Of a DNA stretch of 64,000 bases, positions 19,015-29,901 are shown in pieces (positions within the stretch are counted from its first letter, which is position 1; every line of letters begins with the position of its first letter). A model generated the notes under the pieces. The model was not told the origin of the DNA, searched no databases, and saw nothing but the letters and a program-made list of their open reading frames with translations. Origin of the DNA: Oceanisphaera litoralis (lineage in GTDB: Bacteria > Pseudomonadota > Gammaproteobacteria > Enterobacterales > Aeromonadaceae); contig NZ_JAFBBE010000018.1 in assembly GCF_016907015.1 (NCBI RefSeq), forward strand, positions 29,961 through 93,960. The letters run 5' to 3'. The position numbers and the translations under genes were made by a program.

Positions 19015-19128
19015 TTATTCCATGATGGCGATGATGGTCGCCAGTATTCCCAGGCTTGAGAGATAAGCGACCAACAGAAGCAACCTGCCCATGCCGGGTT
19101 TACCTTTCAGAATTTGTTGCATGAACAT
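19015..19128 (-). CDS. Predicted 37-residue membrane peptide, unrecognised
   Basis: Short open frame that I do not recognise. It reads MFMQQILKGKPGMGRLLLLV followed by AYLSSLGILATIIAIME: a short basic N-terminus and one hydrophobic segment from about residue 15 to 36, typical of single-span inner-membrane small proteins. The start ATG 19126-19128 is preceded by AGGAG at six bases, and a good promoter lies just upstream. It stands alone between the terminator of ppa and the end of cysG, pointing toward ppa. The function is unknown. It could be a membrane-regulator peptide or a toxin-like peptide, but nothing here decides that. Confidence 0.6.
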   Translation of the reverse strand: MFMQQILKGKPGMGRLLLLVAYLSSLGILATIIAIME

Positions 19129-19157
19129 CCGGCGCTCCTTTCAAAATACAGGAATTA

Positions 19158-19187
19158 ATTTTAACACAACAGCAACATGGTTAACAA
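19158..19187 (-). promoter_or_regulatory. Promoter of the 37-residue peptide gene
   Basis: On the minus strand: TTGTTA (19182-19187), an 18-base spacer, TAAAAT (19158-19163). It predicts a leader of about 22 bases containing the AAGGAG ribosome site. Confidence 0.55.
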
Positions 19188-19312
19188 TGGGGGGTCTATC
19201 AATACTAAAACGGCGAATGTCGAAAAGCGTGAGGCGAGGGGTGAGGCGAACCAGTTAATCCGGTGCGACTCTGCAGCCGCACCTTATTCCTGATCCTTGA
19301 TGGAGCATTTCT

Positions 19313-20722
19313 TCAGGCGTACTGTTCTTGCCCGAGTTCGGTGTCGGGCCGGGGATTGAACCAGGCCAGAGAGTCGGCCAATGCCGCCACCTCGCCAATC
19401 ACCATCAGAGAGGGGCTGACCACCTGCTCCGCCAGGGCACCCAGCTCCCTGAGTTCACCGCGTACCACCCGCTGCTGCGCCGTGGTGCCGCGTTCGATCA
19501 GCGCCACCGGGGTGGCGGCATCCAGGCCCTGTTCGATCAACCGCTGCTGAATATGCGCCGAGCGCATCAGCCCCATGTAGATCACCAGGGTCTGGCGACT
19601 GCGGGCCAGCGAGGCCCAGTCCGGCTCCTTGCCGTCTTTTTTGCAGTGACCCGTGATGAAGACCGCACTCTGGGCATGATCTCTGTGGGTCAGGGGAATA
19701 CCCGCATAGGCGGTGGCACCGGCGGCGGCGGTAATACCCGGCACCACCTGATAGCGAATGCCGGCGGCTTTGAGGGTCTGCAGCTCTTCGGCGCCGCGAC
19801 CGAACATGAAGGGATCGCCCCCTTTCAGCCGCACCACCCGCTTGCCGGCCTGGGCCTGCTCCACCAGCAACCGATTGATTTGATCCTGGGGTACGCTGTG
19901 ATGACCGGCTTTCTTGCCCACCGAGATCAACTCGGCCTCGGGGCGGATCAGCGCCAGTATCTCTTCCGACACCAGTTGATCGAACAGCACCACCTCGGCT
20001 TTCTGCAATTCGTTCAGGGCCTTGACGGTCAGCAAGTCCGGATCACCGGGGCCTGCCCCCACCAGAATGACTTCTCCGGTCTGGGGCGCCTGCATCTCCT
20101 GCTCTATTTCTTGCTGCAGCCACAGCTCGGCAGCGGCCAGGTTGCCCTGCTTCAGAAAGGCATTCAGGGTCGAATCGTCCTGGGTTCGGGCCCAGAACCG
20201 ACGCCGTGCATCGCTGCTGCTCAGCGTCCGCTTGACCTTTTGTCGCACTTTTCCCGCCACCTGGCTGAGCTGACCCCAGTGTTTCGGCAGCAGGGCATCC
20301 AGCCTGGCCCGCAACAGACGCGCCAGCCAGGGCGCATCGCCACCGGTGCTGAAGGCCACCTGTATCGGCAGACGCTCGATAATGGAAGGAAAGATCACCG
20401 CCGAGCGCTTGCTGTCGTCGGCCTTGTTGACCAGCAGGCCACGCCGATTGGCGAGCTGATAGACACGGGCGTTGACCTCGCTGCTGTCGGTCGCGGCCAC
20501 CACCAGAAACTGGTCGTCGAGGTCGCTTTCGGAAAACACAGCGTTCTGCCAGACAAACTGCCCCTGCAGCTGCTGCAACTCGGGAGAAAGCGCGGGGGCC
20601 ACGACCGTGACCCGGGCCCCCCGCGCCAGCAGCACCCGGACCTTGCGGGCCGCCACGGCACCACCACCCACCACCAGACAAGGGCGTTGCTTGATTTTGA
20701 TAAACAGGGGCAGATGTTCCAT
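19313..20722 (-). CDS. cysG: Siroheme synthase CysG (trifunctional)
   Basis: Makes siroheme from uroporphyrinogen III for sulfite reductase. It has 469 residues. The N-terminal precorrin-2 dehydrogenase/ferrochelatase (1 to about 200) has the NAD motif LVVGGGAVAARKV, NKADDSKRSAVIFPS and STGGDAPWLARLLR. The C-terminal methyltransferase has VGAGPGDPDLLTVKAL, VRLKGGDPFMFGRGAEE and VVPGITAAAGATAYAGIPLTHR. It follows cysH after a spacer and carries its own upstream element, shared with cysJ (20782-20807), so it belongs functionally with the cysJIH genes. An FSTGG segment replaces the more usual SSGG. Confidence 0.95.
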   Translation of the reverse strand: MEHLPLFIKIKQRPCLVVGGGAVAARKVRVLLARGARVTVVAPALSPELQQLQGQFVWQNAVFSESDLDDQFLVVAATDSSEVNARVYQLANRRGLLVNKADDSKRSAVIFPSIIERLPIQVAFSTGGDAPWLARLLRARLDALLPKHWGQLSQVAGKVRQKVKRTLSSSDARRRFWARTQDDSTLNAFLKQGNLAAAELWLQQEIEQEMQAPQTGEVILVGAGPGDPDLLTVKALNELQKAEVVLFDQLVSEEILALIRPEAELISVGKKAGHHSVPQDQINRLLVEQAQAGKRVVRLKGGDPFMFGRGAEELQTLKAAGIRYQVVPGITAAAGATAYAGIPLTHRDHAQSAVFITGHCKKDGKEPDWASLARSRQTLVIYMGLMRSAHIQQRLIEQGLDAATPVALIERGTTAQQRVVRGELRELGALAEQVVSPSLMVIGEVAALADSLAWFNPRPDTELGQEQYA

Positions 20723-20781
20723 GGCCGGCTCCGTTGATGCATTGAGATAGAACGACTATAAACAGAAATGACTAGCGCACA

Positions 20782-20807
20782 AAAGAATATAAAATGACTT
20801 TTTATGC
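20782..20807 (-). promoter_or_regulatory. Sulfur-gene promoter element upstream of cysG (candidate CysB site)
   Basis: A 26-base AT-rich block 60 bases before the cysG start. It matches the block before cysJ (25208-25233) at 22 of 26 positions and contains TATTCTTT on the gene strand. Placement and gene set suggest a CysB-activated promoter. The protein assignment is inference. Confidence 0.5.
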
Positions 20808-20854
20808 CAAACTGGAATTAAGGAGGCGGGAGCGGTCAAGGATAAGGGATAAAG

Positions 20855-20884
20855 AAGCACGGCCGACCGGTGCCGGCCCGTGCT
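20855..20884 (-). terminator. Probable terminator of cysJIH
   Basis: On the minus strand AGCACGG ... CCGTGCT form a stem with an inner CCG/CGG pairing, followed by TTCTTTAT, just after the cysH stop at 20891. The T-tract is imperfect. Confidence 0.5.
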
Positions 20885-20890
20885 GTTCGG

Positions 20891-21670
20891 TCAGATACCG
20901 CTGCCGTCTGACTCGGGGGTTTCATGCAGGCCGCATTCACGCTTCAGGCCATTGAAGCGGGTATCGGCTTCGTTCATGCCCGGCTCCCACCTGGTGGTGG
21001 TATGCACATCGCCGACCGAGACATAGCCCTGCTCCCACAAGGGATGATACGGCAGATCGAATTCCTTGAGGTAGTAGTGAACGTCCTTGTTGCTCCAGTC
21101 GATGATCGGCAGAAACTTGAACAAGCCGTTCTGCAGCCCCAGCACCTGCAGCTTGCCGCGGGTATCGGACTGGCTGCGGCGCAGGCCGGAAAACCAGGTG
21201 CCGGCCTGCAGATCGCGCAGGGCACGCTGCATCGGCTCCACCTTGTTGAGCTGGTTGTAGCGGCTGATGCCCTCGACGCCCTGCTCCCACAGCTTGCCGT
21301 AACGGGCCTCCTGCCAGGCCGCCGAGCTGGCGGCCCGATAGACCTTGAGGTTGAGCCCCAGCCGCTCGGTCAGTTCGTCGATGAAACGATAGGTTTCCGG
21401 AAACAGATAGCCGGTATCGGTGAGGATCACCGGTATGTCGGCCTTCTCCTGGGTCACCAGATGCAGCATCACCGCCGCCTGAATACCGAAACTGGAGGAG
21501 AGCACCGGCTCCCCTTCCAGATTATCCAGCGCCCAGCGCACCCGCTCGGCGGCCGTCATGGCCGCCAGTTGCCGGTTCAGGGGAGCCAGTGACTCCTCCT
21601 GTTCCAGCCGGGACAACCGGTTCAGCTCATCCAGGCTGGGCAACAAACTAGAGACCATTGTTGCTGTCAT
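20891..21670 (-). CDS. cysH: Phosphoadenosine phosphosulfate reductase
   Basis: Reduces PAPS to sulfite with thioredoxin. It has 259 residues. Motifs: [16 protein letters not shown] (PP-loop), [48 protein letters not shown] and the C-terminal catalytic cysteine in KRECGLHE. It lacks the extra cysteine pairs of APS reductases, so PAPS is the likely substrate. ATG 21668-21670 has GAGGGA upstream; its first 23 bases overlap the end of cysI, indicating coupling in cysJIH. Confidence 0.95.
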   Translation of the reverse strand: MTATMVSSLLPSLDELNRLSRLEQEESLAPLNRQLAAMTAAERVRWALDNLEGEPVLSSSFGIQAAVMLHLVTQEKADIPVILTDTGYLFPETYRFIDELTERLGLNLKVYRAASSAAWQEARYGKLWEQGVEGISRYNQLNKVEPMQRALRDLQAGTWFSGLRRSQSDTRGKLQVLGLQNGLFKFLPIIDWSNKDVHYYLKEFDLPYHPLWEQGYVSVGDVHTTTRWEPGMNEADTRFNGLKRECGLHETPESDGSGI

Positions 21671-23351
21671 AAAAATCCCTCGCTGAGTCTATCACCGGCG
21701 CTATGATGCCGGCCCGGATCACGAAGTCACCGAAGCCTTCGCCCGCTTCCCGCTCGGTCGCCCAGCGACCGATAAGGCCGTCTATCTCTTCCAGGATCTG
21801 GGCGTCGGTGATGTTTTCCCGGTACATGCGCGGAATGCGGGTACCTTCCCGGTTACCGCCCAGGTGCAGGTTGTAGCGCCCCGGCGCCTTGCCCACCAGA
21901 CCAATTTCGGCCAGCATGGCCCGGCCACAGCCGTTGGGGCAACCGGTGACCCGGAAGATGATGTTTTCATCGGCCACGCCATGTTTGGCCAGCAGGCCTT
22001 CGATGTCGGTGACATAGGCGGGCAGCATACGCTCCGCTTCGGCCATCGCCAGCGGACAGGTCGGCAGCGCCACACAGGCCATGGAGTTCTTGCGCTGCTC
22101 GGATACACCCTCTTCCAGCAGACCGTGTTCCCGTGCCAGCCGCTCGATTTGAGCCTTATCCTCGGCGGCCACGCCGGCGATGATCAGGTTCTGGTTGGCG
22201 GTCAGGCGGAAGTCGCCCTTGTGCACCCTGGCAATCTCGCGCATGCCGGTCTTCAGCGACTTGCCCGGATAATCCAGCAGACGGCCGTTTTCGATAAACA
22301 GGGTCAGATGGTGCTTGCCATCGATGCCTTCCACCCAGCCGAAACGATCACCGCGTTCGGTAAATTCATAGGGACGGGTGTCGGCAAACTTGATACCGGC
22401 CCGCTTCTCGACTTCCGCCTTGAACACCTCGACCCCGACCCGTTCCAGGGTGTATTTGGTCTTGGCGTTCTTGCGATTGCTGCGGTTACCCATGTCGCGC
22501 TGGGTGGTCACCACGGCGGCGGCGACTTCCAGGGTGTGCGACAGGGGTATGAACCCGAAGTCGGTGGCCTTGCGCGGATAGGTGGCGTTGTCGCCGTGGG
22601 TCATGGCCAGACCACCACCCACGAGCACGTTGAAGCCCACCAGCTTGCCGTTGTCGGCGATGGCGATGAAGTTCAGGTCATTGGCGTGCACGTCCACGTC
22701 GTTCTGCGGCGGTATCACTACCGTGGTCTTGAACTTGCGCGGCAGGTAGTTGGAGCCGAGGATGGGCTCTTCGTCCGGGGTATCCAGCCGCTCGCCGTCC
22801 AGCCAGATTTCGGTGTAGGCACGGGTCTTGGGCAGCAGGTGCTCGGAGATCTTCTTGGCCCACTCGTAGGCTTCCTGATGCAACTCGGACTCGACCGGAT
22901 TGCTGGTACAGAGCACGTTACGGTTGACGTCGCCGGCGGTGGCGATGGAGTCGATGCCGGTGCTGTTCAGCAGCTGGTGCATGTGCTTGATGTCACGCTT
23001 GAGCACGCCGTGAAACTGAAAGGTCTGGCGGGTGGTCAGGCGAATGCTGCCGTAAATGCTGCTCTCTTCGGCAAACCGGTCGATCACCAGCCACTGCTCG
23101 GGGGTGATGATACCGCCGGGCAGGCGGGCACGCAGCATGACGTTGTGCAGGGGCTCCAGCTTCTGGGCGGTACGCTCGTTGCGGATATCGCGATCGTCCT
23201 GCTGATACATGCCGTGAAAGCGGATCAGCTGGAAGTTGTCGCCGTTGAAGCCACCGGTCAGTTCGTCCTGCAGATCCTGCGCTATGGTGCCGCGCAGAAA
23301 GTGGCTCTCGCGCTTGAGGCGCTCGTTGTCGGACAGTTTTTGTTCGCTCAT
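21648..23351 (-). CDS. cysI: Sulfite reductase hemoprotein beta subunit
   Basis: Six-electron reduction of sulfite to sulfide at a siroheme-4Fe4S centre. It has 567 residues (E. coli 570). The cluster cysteines lie in [10 protein letters not shown] and [10 protein letters not shown]. Substrate-site basic residues lie in [13 protein letters not shown] and in [11 protein letters not shown]. Siroheme comes from CysG encoded next door, and electrons from CysJ encoded upstream. Its ATG overlaps the cysJ stop as TGATG. Confidence 0.96.
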   Translation of the reverse strand: MSEQKLSDNERLKRESHFLRGTIAQDLQDELTGGFNGDNFQLIRFHGMYQQDDRDIRNERTAQKLEPLHNVMLRARLPGGIITPEQWLVIDRFAEESSIYGSIRLTTRQTFQFHGVLKRDIKHMHQLLNSTGIDSIATAGDVNRNVLCTSNPVESELHQEAYEWAKKISEHLLPKTRAYTEIWLDGERLDTPDEEPILGSNYLPRKFKTTVVIPPQNDVDVHANDLNFIAIADNGKLVGFNVLVGGGLAMTHGDNATYPRKATDFGFIPLSHTLEVAAAVVTTQRDMGNRSNRKNAKTKYTLERVGVEVFKAEVEKRAGIKFADTRPYEFTERGDRFGWVEGIDGKHHLTLFIENGRLLDYPGKSLKTGMREIARVHKGDFRLTANQNLIIAGVAAEDKAQIERLAREHGLLEEGVSEQRKNSMACVALPTCPLAMAEAERMLPAYVTDIEGLLAKHGVADENIIFRVTGCPNGCGRAMLAEIGLVGKAPGRYNLHLGGNREGTRIPRMYRENITDAQILEEIDGLIGRWATEREAGEGFGDFVIRAGIIAPVIDSARDFYDSNNGL

Positions 23352-25147
23352 CAGTAAACATCCCTCTGGTAACGCTTGGCGCTGCGCAGCGCATCGATAT
23401 AGTCTTCGGCCTGCTCACGGCTCTTGTTGCCGTGCTCGGCCACCAGTTCGATCAGGGCCTCGTGTACGTCTTTGGCCATCTTGTTAGCATCGCCACACAC
23501 ATAGAAGTGGGCACCCTGCTCCAGCCAGGCATACACTTCGGCACCCTGTTCGCGCAGTTTGTGCTGAACGTAGACCTTTTCCTGCTGATCCCGGCTGAAG
23601 GCCAGCGAGATTTTGTTGAGCAGGCCGGACTTGACGTAACGCTGCCATTCGGTCTGATAGAGGAAGTCCTGGGTAAAGTGCGGATTACCGAAGAACAACC
23701 AGTTCTGGCCCGCCGCCTCCCGGGCTTCCCGCTCCTGTATGAAGGCGCGGAAAGGCGCTATGCCGGTACCGGGACCCACCATGATCACCGGGGTGTCGTC
23801 GTTGGCCGGCAGGCGGAAATTGTCGTTGTGCTCGACAAAGACCCGTACCTGGCCGCCTTCTTCCAGTCGATCCGACAGGAAGGAAGAAGCACCGCCGGCA
23901 CGGGCTTCGCCGTCCTGCTCGAAACGCACCACGCCCACGGTCAGATGCACCTCATCTTCCACTTCCGCCTGAGACGAAGCAATGGAGTAGAGGCGCGGGG
24001 TCAGGCGACGCAGGGCCCCCTGCAGCTGCTCGGCGGTGAGGCTGGCAGGCTGCTCCCGAACTATGTCCAGGATCTGGTGGTTGGCGCAATATTCGCGCAG
24101 GGCCGCCTTGTCTTCCAGCAGCGCCTTCAGTTTCTCGCTGTCAGACCATTCGGCATAGGCCTGCACGAAGCTGGCGTAACCCTGGGTCAGCTCGTAGTGG
24201 TTGACCAGCGCCTCGCGGAGGCTGAGCGACTCGTCACCCACCTTGACCGGGGTCTCGGGCGCCAGTTCCACCAATGCCAGCAGGGCATCGACCAGGCTTT
24301 CGTCGTTGCTGAACCAGATACCCAGGGCATCGCCGGGCTGGTAGCTCAGATCCGAGCCGTCGAGCGAGATCTCGAAATGACGGATATCCTTGTCGGAATC
24401 CCGGCCGGTGATCTTCTGATTGGTCACCAGCTCGGCAGCAAAGGGGTTCTTCTTGTTGTACAGGCTGGCCGCACCCTGAGTCAGAGGCACCACCGGAGCT
24501 GCTTCATTGGCGGCCTCCAGCTGCAGCGCATCCTTTACCAACGCAACCACAGACTGGCTCCAGCTCTCGGCGGCCGCATCGTAGTCCACGTCGCAATCGA
24601 GCCTGCCCAGTAAAGGAGTCGCCCCGGCCTTGCTCAGGTATTCGTCGAAGTCCTTGCCGGTCTGGCAGAAAAACTCGTAGGAAGAGTCGCCCAGTCCCAG
24701 CACACCGTAGTGCAGACCGTCCAGCTTGCCGGCCTTGCCGGCTTTCAGTTGCTTGTGGAACTCGATGGCATCATCGGGCGCCTCCCCCTCACCATTGGTG
24801 CTGGCGACGATCAGAACATGGGTCTCTTTCTTGAGCTGCTTGATCTTGTAATCGGCTGCGTTGAACAGATCGACCGCCACACCACTGGCACTGGCCTGAG
24901 CCTTGAGTGCTTCGGCCACGCCCTTGGCGTTACCGGTCTGAGAGGCATAGATAATGGTCAGCTTGCCGGCAGGCTGTGCGGCCGCCGCCGGTACGGAAAC
25001 GCCGCCCTGCTGCTGGCTGATGCCGTAAAAATAACCGCTGACCCAGGCCAGCTGAGTCGCACTCAACTCGGCTGCCACCTGAGTAAGCTTATGGACTTGC
25101 TGTTCGTTGAGCGGGCTGGCAGACGCCGCGAGTTCCTTTAAAAGCAT
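23351..25147 (-). CDS. cysJ: Sulfite reductase flavoprotein alpha subunit
   Basis: Passes electrons from NADPH through FAD and FMN to CysI. It has 598 residues (E. coli 599). An N-terminal flavodoxin domain ([41 protein letters not shown]) is followed by the FAD module ([32 protein letters not shown]) and the NADPH module ([34 protein letters not shown]), ending in YQRDVY as in E. coli. I place the start at ATG 25145-25147, with GGAAG upstream. A GTG at 25160-25162 could add five residues. First gene of cysJIH. Confidence 0.95.
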   Translation of the reverse strand: MLLKELAASASPLNEQQVHKLTQVAAELSATQLAWVSGYFYGISQQQGGVSVPAAAAQPAGKLTIIYASQTGNAKGVAEALKAQASASGVAVDLFNAADYKIKQLKKETHVLIVASTNGEGEAPDDAIEFHKQLKAGKAGKLDGLHYGVLGLGDSSYEFFCQTGKDFDEYLSKAGATPLLGRLDCDVDYDAAAESWSQSVVALVKDALQLEAANEAAPVVPLTQGAASLYNKKNPFAAELVTNQKITGRDSDKDIRHFEISLDGSDLSYQPGDALGIWFSNDESLVDALLALVELAPETPVKVGDESLSLREALVNHYELTQGYASFVQAYAEWSDSEKLKALLEDKAALREYCANHQILDIVREQPASLTAEQLQGALRRLTPRLYSIASSQAEVEDEVHLTVGVVRFEQDGEARAGGASSFLSDRLEEGGQVRVFVEHNDNFRLPANDDTPVIMVGPGTGIAPFRAFIQEREAREAAGQNWLFFGNPHFTQDFLYQTEWQRYVKSGLLNKISLAFSRDQQEKVYVQHKLREQGAEVYAWLEQGAHFYVCGDANKMAKDVHEALIELVAEHGNKSREQAEDYIDALRSAKRYQRDVY

Positions 25148-25207
25148 GACATTCACTTCCACTTTTCCAGATTGCTTACAGCTTAAGCCAAGGCAAGGAT
25201 AAACAAT

Positions 25208-25233
25208 AAAGAATAAAAGATGATTTTTTATAC
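25208..25233 (-). promoter_or_regulatory. Sulfur-gene promoter element upstream of cysJ (candidate CysB site)
   Basis: A 26-base AT-rich block 61 bases before the cysJ ATG, matching 20782-20807 upstream of cysG at 22 of 26 positions. It is the expected position for activator and core promoter of cysJIH. Confidence 0.5.
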
Positions 25234-25298
25234 TTTAAAGGCATAACCAGGCGAACCGCCGAGCTGAAAGCAGCGTCGCTGCCAACATATTGCACGAA

Positions 25299-25533
25299 TG
25301 TAGTCGCGTGCTTCAGCCGCGAAATCCTGCGCAGCAGGATCTGACGCACAGGTCCAACCCAGAGCCGTGATTGGTTATCGTTATAGGGTGAGATATGCAG
25401 TATCGGAGCAAAGATATCGCGACGCGATATTGCAGGATGTGGCTACGCCACATTGCGAAGCTGAAGCATCGCCTACAGCAGTGCCTACATATGGCACCAT
25501 TCTGTAGTCGCAGCTTCAGTCGCAAAATCCTGC
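25299..25533. repeat. Cluster of three REP-like elements
   Basis: Two forward copies starting TGTAGTCGC (25299-25330 and 25503-25533) share CTTCAG.CGC.AAATCCTGC. A third copy is inverted (25432-25477). Attached palindromes are ATCCTGC/GCAGGAT (25324-25340), ATATCGCG/CGCGATAT near 25415-25430 and ATGTGGC/GCCACAT near 25437-25453. The consensus resembles the REP-type repeats common in Pseudomonas intergenic regions. Confidence 0.7.
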
Positions 25534-25534
25534 C

Positions 25535-25565
25535 AAAAAAAAAGGCCCCCTTGCGGGAGCCCTTG
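25535..25565 (-). terminator. Intrinsic terminator of the rpoBC operon
   Basis: On the minus strand AAGGGCTCCC, GCAA loop, GGGGGCCTT (nine pairs with one bulge) followed by nine T (25535-25543). Confidence 0.88.
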
Positions 25566-25590
25566 TCTTATCAGCGAGTCGAGATAACTT

Positions 25591-25616
25591 TATTCTTCGT
25601 TGCTATTCTTCGTTGC
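25591..25616. repeat. 13-bp tandem duplication spanning the rpoC stop codon
   Basis: TATTCTTCGTTGC occurs twice in succession (25591-25603 and 25604-25616). On the rpoC strand the junction creates the TAG stop; without the second copy the gene would end with the same residues and TAA. Confidence 0.92.
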
Positions 25617-28600
25617 CGCCGGCCGCGTTCAGCAGGTTGGCCAGGTTCTGTTCGGCTTCGTCAGCCGATACCGTCATCGGCTGTTCCGGATTGCGGTTGG
25701 CATGGCGGCCCTGATGGTAGGCGAAACCGGTACCGGCAGGTACCAGGCGGCCCACAATCACGTTTTCCTTCAGGCCGCGCAGATCATCTACCTTGCCGGA
25801 GACGGCTGCTTCGGTCAGCACTCGGGTGGTTTCCTGGAAGGACGCCGCCGAGATGAAGGATTCGGTGCTCAGAGAGGCCTTGGTGATACCCATCAGCACG
25901 TGACGGAAGACCACAGGCTGTTTGCCCTCGGCTTCCAGTGCACGGTTGGCCTGACGGATACGGACCACTTCGGCCTGTTCACTGGTGATGAAGTCGGAGT
26001 CACCGGCATTCAGGATCTCGGCACGACGCAGCATCTGACGCACTATGGTCTCGATGTGCTTGTCGTTGATCTTAACGCCCTGCAGACGGTAAACCTCCTG
26101 TACCTCGTTGACGATATAGTTCGCCACCGGGCTGATACCGCGCAGACGCAGAATATCGTGGGGAGATTCGGGACCGTCGGCCAGTACTTCGCCTTTTTCG
26201 ACCTTTTCACCTTCGAACACGTTGAGGTGACGCCATTTCGGAATCATCTCTTCGTAGGCATCGCCACCTTCCAGCGGGGTAATGACCAGACGGCGCTTGC
26301 CTTTGGTCTCTTTACCGAAGGAAATGGTGCCGGACACTTCGGCCAGAATGGCCGGTTCTTTCGGCTGACGGGCTTCGAACAAGTCGGCAACCCGCGGCAG
26401 ACCACCGGTGATGTCCTTGGTACCACTGGATTCCTGCGGGATACGCGCAACCGCGTCACCCACGTTCACCACGGCGCCATCTTCCAGGCTGACGATGGCG
26501 CGGCCAGGCAGGAAGTAGAGAGCAGGCAGGTCGGTACCGGGAATGAATACATCCTTGCCGTTGTCGTCAATCAGTTTAACGGTCGGACGCAGCTCCTTAC
26601 CGGAGCTCGGACGCTCGTTGACATCCATCACCACTATGCTGGACAGACCGGTCAGTTCGTCGGTCTGACGGCTGATGGTCACGCCGTCGATCATGTCGAT
26701 GAACTTGATGTGGCCCGCCACCTCGGTCACGATCGGGTGGGTGTGCGGATCCCAGGTCGCGACCAGCTGGCCAACCTGCACGGTTTCGCCGTCTGCCTTG
26801 TCCAGCAGGGCACCATAGGGCAGCTTGTGGTTTTCCCGGGTCTGACCCATCTCGTCGATGATATTCAGTTCGGAAGAACGCGACACGATAACGGTCTTGC
26901 CATCGGCATTGGTAACGAACTTGGCGTTCTGCAGCTTGACGGTACCGGCGTTTTTCACCTGGATACTGTTTTCTGCCGCCGCCCGCGAGGCCGCACCACC
27001 GATGTGGAAGGTCCGCATGGTCAGCTGGGTACCGGGTTCACCGATGGACTGAGCGGCGATAACACCGACCGCTTCGCCCTGGTTCACCAGATGGCCACGG
27101 GCCAGGTCACGACCGTAACAGTGGGCACAGACGCCATGGTCGTTATCACAGGTAATAACGGAGCGTACCTTGACCCGGTCGACGGAGTTTTCTTCCAGCT
27201 CGTCACACCACTTCTCGTCGAGCAGAGTGTTACGGGCAACCATGATTTCGTCTTCGGTACCCGGCTTGATCACGTCTTCCGCAACCACGCGACCCAGCAC
27301 CCGCTCGCGCAGGGGCTCGACCACGTCACCACCTTCAATCAGGGAGGTGATCCACAAGCCATTCAAGGTGCCACAGTCGTCGGTCGTGATCACCAGATCC
27401 TGGGCCACGTCGACCAGACGACGAGTCAGGTAACCGGAGTTAGCGGTCTTCAGTGCCGTATCCGCCAGACCCTTACGGGCACCGTGGGTCGAGATGAAGT
27501 ACTGCAGTACGTTCAGACCTTCACGGAAGTTCGCGATGATGGGCGTTTCGATGATGGAGCCATCCGGCTTGGCCATCAGACCCCGCATACCCGCCAACTG
27601 ACGGATCTGGGCGGCACTGCCTCGAGCGCCGGAGTCGGCCATCATGAAGATGCTGTTGAACGAATCCTGCAGCTCTTCTTTGCCGTCACGGTTGACCACC
27701 ACGTCTTTCGACAGGTTTTCCATCATCGCCTTGGACACGCGCTCGTTGGCGCTGGCCCAGATATCGATAACCTTGTTGTAACGCTCACCGGCGGTAACCA
27801 GACCTGACTGGAATTGGTCCTGAATCTCGGTCACTTCCGCTTCGGCATCGGCAATGATGTCTTTCTTGGCATCCGGGATCACCATGTCGTTGATACCGAC
27901 AGAGACACCGGACAGGGTGGCGTAATGGAAACCGGTGTACATCAGCTGATCGGCGAAGATAACGCAATCCTTCAGACCCAGACGACGGTAACAGCCGTTC
28001 AGCAGCTTGGAGATCTGCTTCTTGCCCATGGCCTGATCGATCAGCTCGAAGGGCATGCCCTTGGGCACGATCAGGGACAGGATGGCACGACCGACGGTGG
28101 TATCGTGGATGGCGGTACGCTCAACCATGTCACCGTTTTCCATTTTCTCGTAGTCGGTGATGCGCACCTTGACCCGGGCGTGCAGTTCGGCATGGCCGGC
28201 ACGATAGACCTTTTCGGCCTCTTTCGCGCTGGTCAGCAACATGCCTTCGCCCTTGGCATTGATCCTGTCGCGGGTCATGTAGTACAGCCCCAGTACCACG
28301 TCCTGGGACGGCACTATGATGGGTTCGCCGTTGGCCGGTGACAGTATGTTGTTGGTGGACATCATCAGGGCACGGGCTTCGAGCTGGGCTTCCAGGGTCA
28401 GCGGTACGTGTACCGCCATCTGGTCACCATCGAAGTCGGCGTTATAGGCCGCACACACCAGGGGGTGCAGCTGAATCGCCTTGCCTTCGATCAGCACCGG
28501 CTCGAACGCCTGGATACCCAGACGGTGCAGGGTCGGTGCCCGGTTCAGCAGTACCGGGTGTTCGCGAATCACGTCGTCCAGGATATCCCAGACCACGGCT

Positions 28601-29814
28601 TCTTCGCGCTCGACCATTTTCTTGGCCGCCTTGATGGTGGTGGCCAGGCCGCGCGCTTCCAGTTTGCCGTAGATGAAGGGCTTGAACAGCTCAAGCGCCA
28701 TCTTCTTGGGCAGACCGCACTGATGCAGACGCAGGGTCGGACCCACGGTAATAACGGAACGACCGGAATAGTCGACACGCTTACCCAGCAGGTTCTGACG
28801 GAAACGACCCTGCTTACCCTTGATCATGTCGGCCAGGGACTTCAGCGGGCGCTTGTTGGAGCCGGTGATGGCGCGGCCGCGACGACCGTTGTCCAGCAGT
28901 GCATCCACGGATTCCTGCAGCATGCGCTTTTCGTTGCGCACGATAATATCGGGCGCGGCCAGATCCAGCAGGCGCTTCAGACGGTTGTTACGGTTGATCA
29001 CTCGACGATACAGATCGTTCAGATCCGAGGTCGCGAAACGGCCACCGTCCAGCGGTACCAGCGGACGCAGGTCCGGCGGCAGCACGGGCAGCACTGTCAT
29101 GACCATCCACTCGGGCTTGTTGCCCGAGCCAAAGAAGGCTTCCATCAGCTTGAAGCGTTTGGTGATCTTCTTGCGCTTGGTTTCGGAGTTGGTCTGACCC
29201 AGCTCTTCGCGCATGGTGTTGATTTCGCTTTCCAGATCGATGTCGCGCAGCAAAGCCAGTACGGCTTCGGCACCCATCTTGGCGTCGAATTCATCACCCC
29301 ATTCTTCCAGCGCATCCAGGTACTGTTCTTCAGACAGCATCTGGCTCCGCTCCAGGTTGGTCATACCCGGTTCGATAACGACGAAGGATTCGAAGTACAG
29401 TACCCGCTCGATGTCACGCAGGGTCATGTCCAGCAACAGGCCGATACGGCTGGGCAGGGACTTCAAAAACCAGATATGGGCAACCGGGCTGGCCAGCTCG
29501 ATGTGACCCATGCGCTCACGGCGTACCTTGGTCTGGGTAACTTCGACGCCACATTTTTCGCAGATAACACCGCGGTGCTTGAGGCGCTTGTACTTACCGC
29601 ACAGGCACTCATAGTCCTTGACCGGACCGAAAATCCGGGCACAGAAAAGGCCGTCACGCTCCGGCTTGAAGGTACGGTAGTTAATGGTCTCTGGCTTCTT
29701 GACTTCGCCATAGGACCAAGAGCGGATCATGTCCGGCGAAGCCAGACCGATTTTGATACCGTCAAACTCTTCGGTCTTATTCTGCGCTTTCAAAAACTTA
29801 AGCAAGTCTTTCAC
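25603..29814 (-). CDS. rpoC: RNA polymerase beta' subunit
   Basis: Largest RNA polymerase subunit, 1,403 residues (E. coli 1,407). The N-terminal zinc site is [20 protein letters not shown], the clamp/lid region includes [35 protein letters not shown] sequence, and the active-site triad lies in [12 protein letters not shown] near residue 460. The second zinc site lies in CGTLNG...[13 protein letters not shown], and the trigger-loop region begins at [22 protein letters not shown]. No damage is visible. It is co-transcribed with rpoB, 87 bases upstream. Confidence 0.98.
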   Translation of the reverse strand: MKDLLKFLKAQNKTEEFDGIKIGLASPDMIRSWSYGEVKKPETINYRTFKPERDGLFCARIFGPVKDYECLCGKYKRLKHRGVICEKCGVEVTQTKVRRERMGHIELASPVAHIWFLKSLPSRIGLLLDMTLRDIERVLYFESFVVIEPGMTNLERSQMLSEEQYLDALEEWGDEFDAKMGAEAVLALLRDIDLESEINTMREELGQTNSETKRKKITKRFKLMEAFFGSGNKPEWMVMTVLPVLPPDLRPLVPLDGGRFATSDLNDLYRRVINRNNRLKRLLDLAAPDIIVRNEKRMLQESVDALLDNGRRGRAITGSNKRPLKSLADMIKGKQGRFRQNLLGKRVDYSGRSVITVGPTLRLHQCGLPKKMALELFKPFIYGKLEARGLATTIKAAKKMVEREEAVVWDILDDVIREHPVLLNRAPTLHRLGIQAFEPVLIEGKAIQLHPLVCAAYNADFDGDQMAVHVPLTLEAQLEARALMMSTNNILSPANGEPIIVPSQDVVLGLYYMTRDRINAKGEGMLLTSAKEAEKVYRAGHAELHARVKVRITDYEKMENGDMVERTAIHDTTVGRAILSLIVPKGMPFELIDQAMGKKQISKLLNGCYRRLGLKDCVIFADQLMYTGFHYATLSGVSVGINDMVIPDAKKDIIADAEAEVTEIQDQFQSGLVTAGERYNKVIDIWASANERVSKAMMENLSKDVVVNRDGKEELQDSFNSIFMMADSGARGSAAQIRQLAGMRGLMAKPDGSIIETPIIANFREGLNVLQYFISTHGARKGLADTALKTANSGYLTRRLVDVAQDLVITTDDCGTLNGLWITSLIEGGDVVEPLRERVLGRVVAEDVIKPGTEDEIMVARNTLLDEKWCDELEENSVDRVKVRSVITCDNDHGVCAHCYGRDLARGHLVNQGEAVGVIAAQSIGEPGTQLTMRTFHIGGAASRAAAENSIQVKNAGTVKLQNAKFVTNADGKTVIVSRSSELNIIDEMGQTRENHKLPYGALLDKADGETVQVGQLVATWDPHTHPIVTEVAGHIKFIDMIDGVTISRQTDELTGLSSIVVMDVNERPSSGKELRPTVKLIDDNGKDVFIPGTDLPALYFLPGRAIVSLEDGAVVNVGDAVARIPQESSGTKDITGGLPRVADLFEARQPKEPAILAEVSGTISFGKETKGKRRLVITPLEGGDAYEEMIPKWRHLNVFEGEKVEKGEVLADGPESPHDILRLRGISPVANYIVNEVQEVYRLQGVKINDKHIETIVRQMLRRAEILNAGDSDFITSEQAEVVRIRQANRALEAEGKQPVVFRHVLMGITKASLSTESFISAASFQETTRVLTEAAVSGKVDDLRGLKENVIVGRLVPAGTGFAYHQGRHANRNPEQPMTVSADEAEQNLANLLNAAGGNEE

Positions 29815-29842
29815 GTTAGTCTCCTGTGAGGAGTTCTACCTG

Positions 29843-29876
29843 GGCGCCCCACTCTCCCGAAGAAGATAGGGGCGCC
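29843..29876 (-). other. Hairpin in the rpoB-rpoC spacer
   Basis: GGCGCCCC (29843-29850) and GGGGCGCC (29869-29876) can pair over an 18-base loop. No T-run follows, so it looks like an RNA-processing or stability structure rather than a terminator. Confidence 0.55.
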
Positions 29877-29901
29877 GTTATTTCCGAGGCAGTCTGTCGC
29901 C

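Larger units (their letters stand above)
25148..25602. other. cysJ-rpoC spacer
   Basis: 455 bases without a gene. From the cysJ side it contains the sulfur-gene element (25208-25233), then a cluster of REP-like inverted repeats (25299-25533), then the rpoC terminator and a 13-bp duplication around the rpoC stop. Confidence 0.8.

Noticed and set aside
21864..23357. 497-codon open frame opposite cysI
   Set aside because: Antisense shadow; cysI is complete with all cluster cysteines.
25600..27807. 735-codon open frame opposite rpoC
   Set aside because: Antisense shadow of a highly conserved gene, with no ribosome site of note and no recognisable domains.
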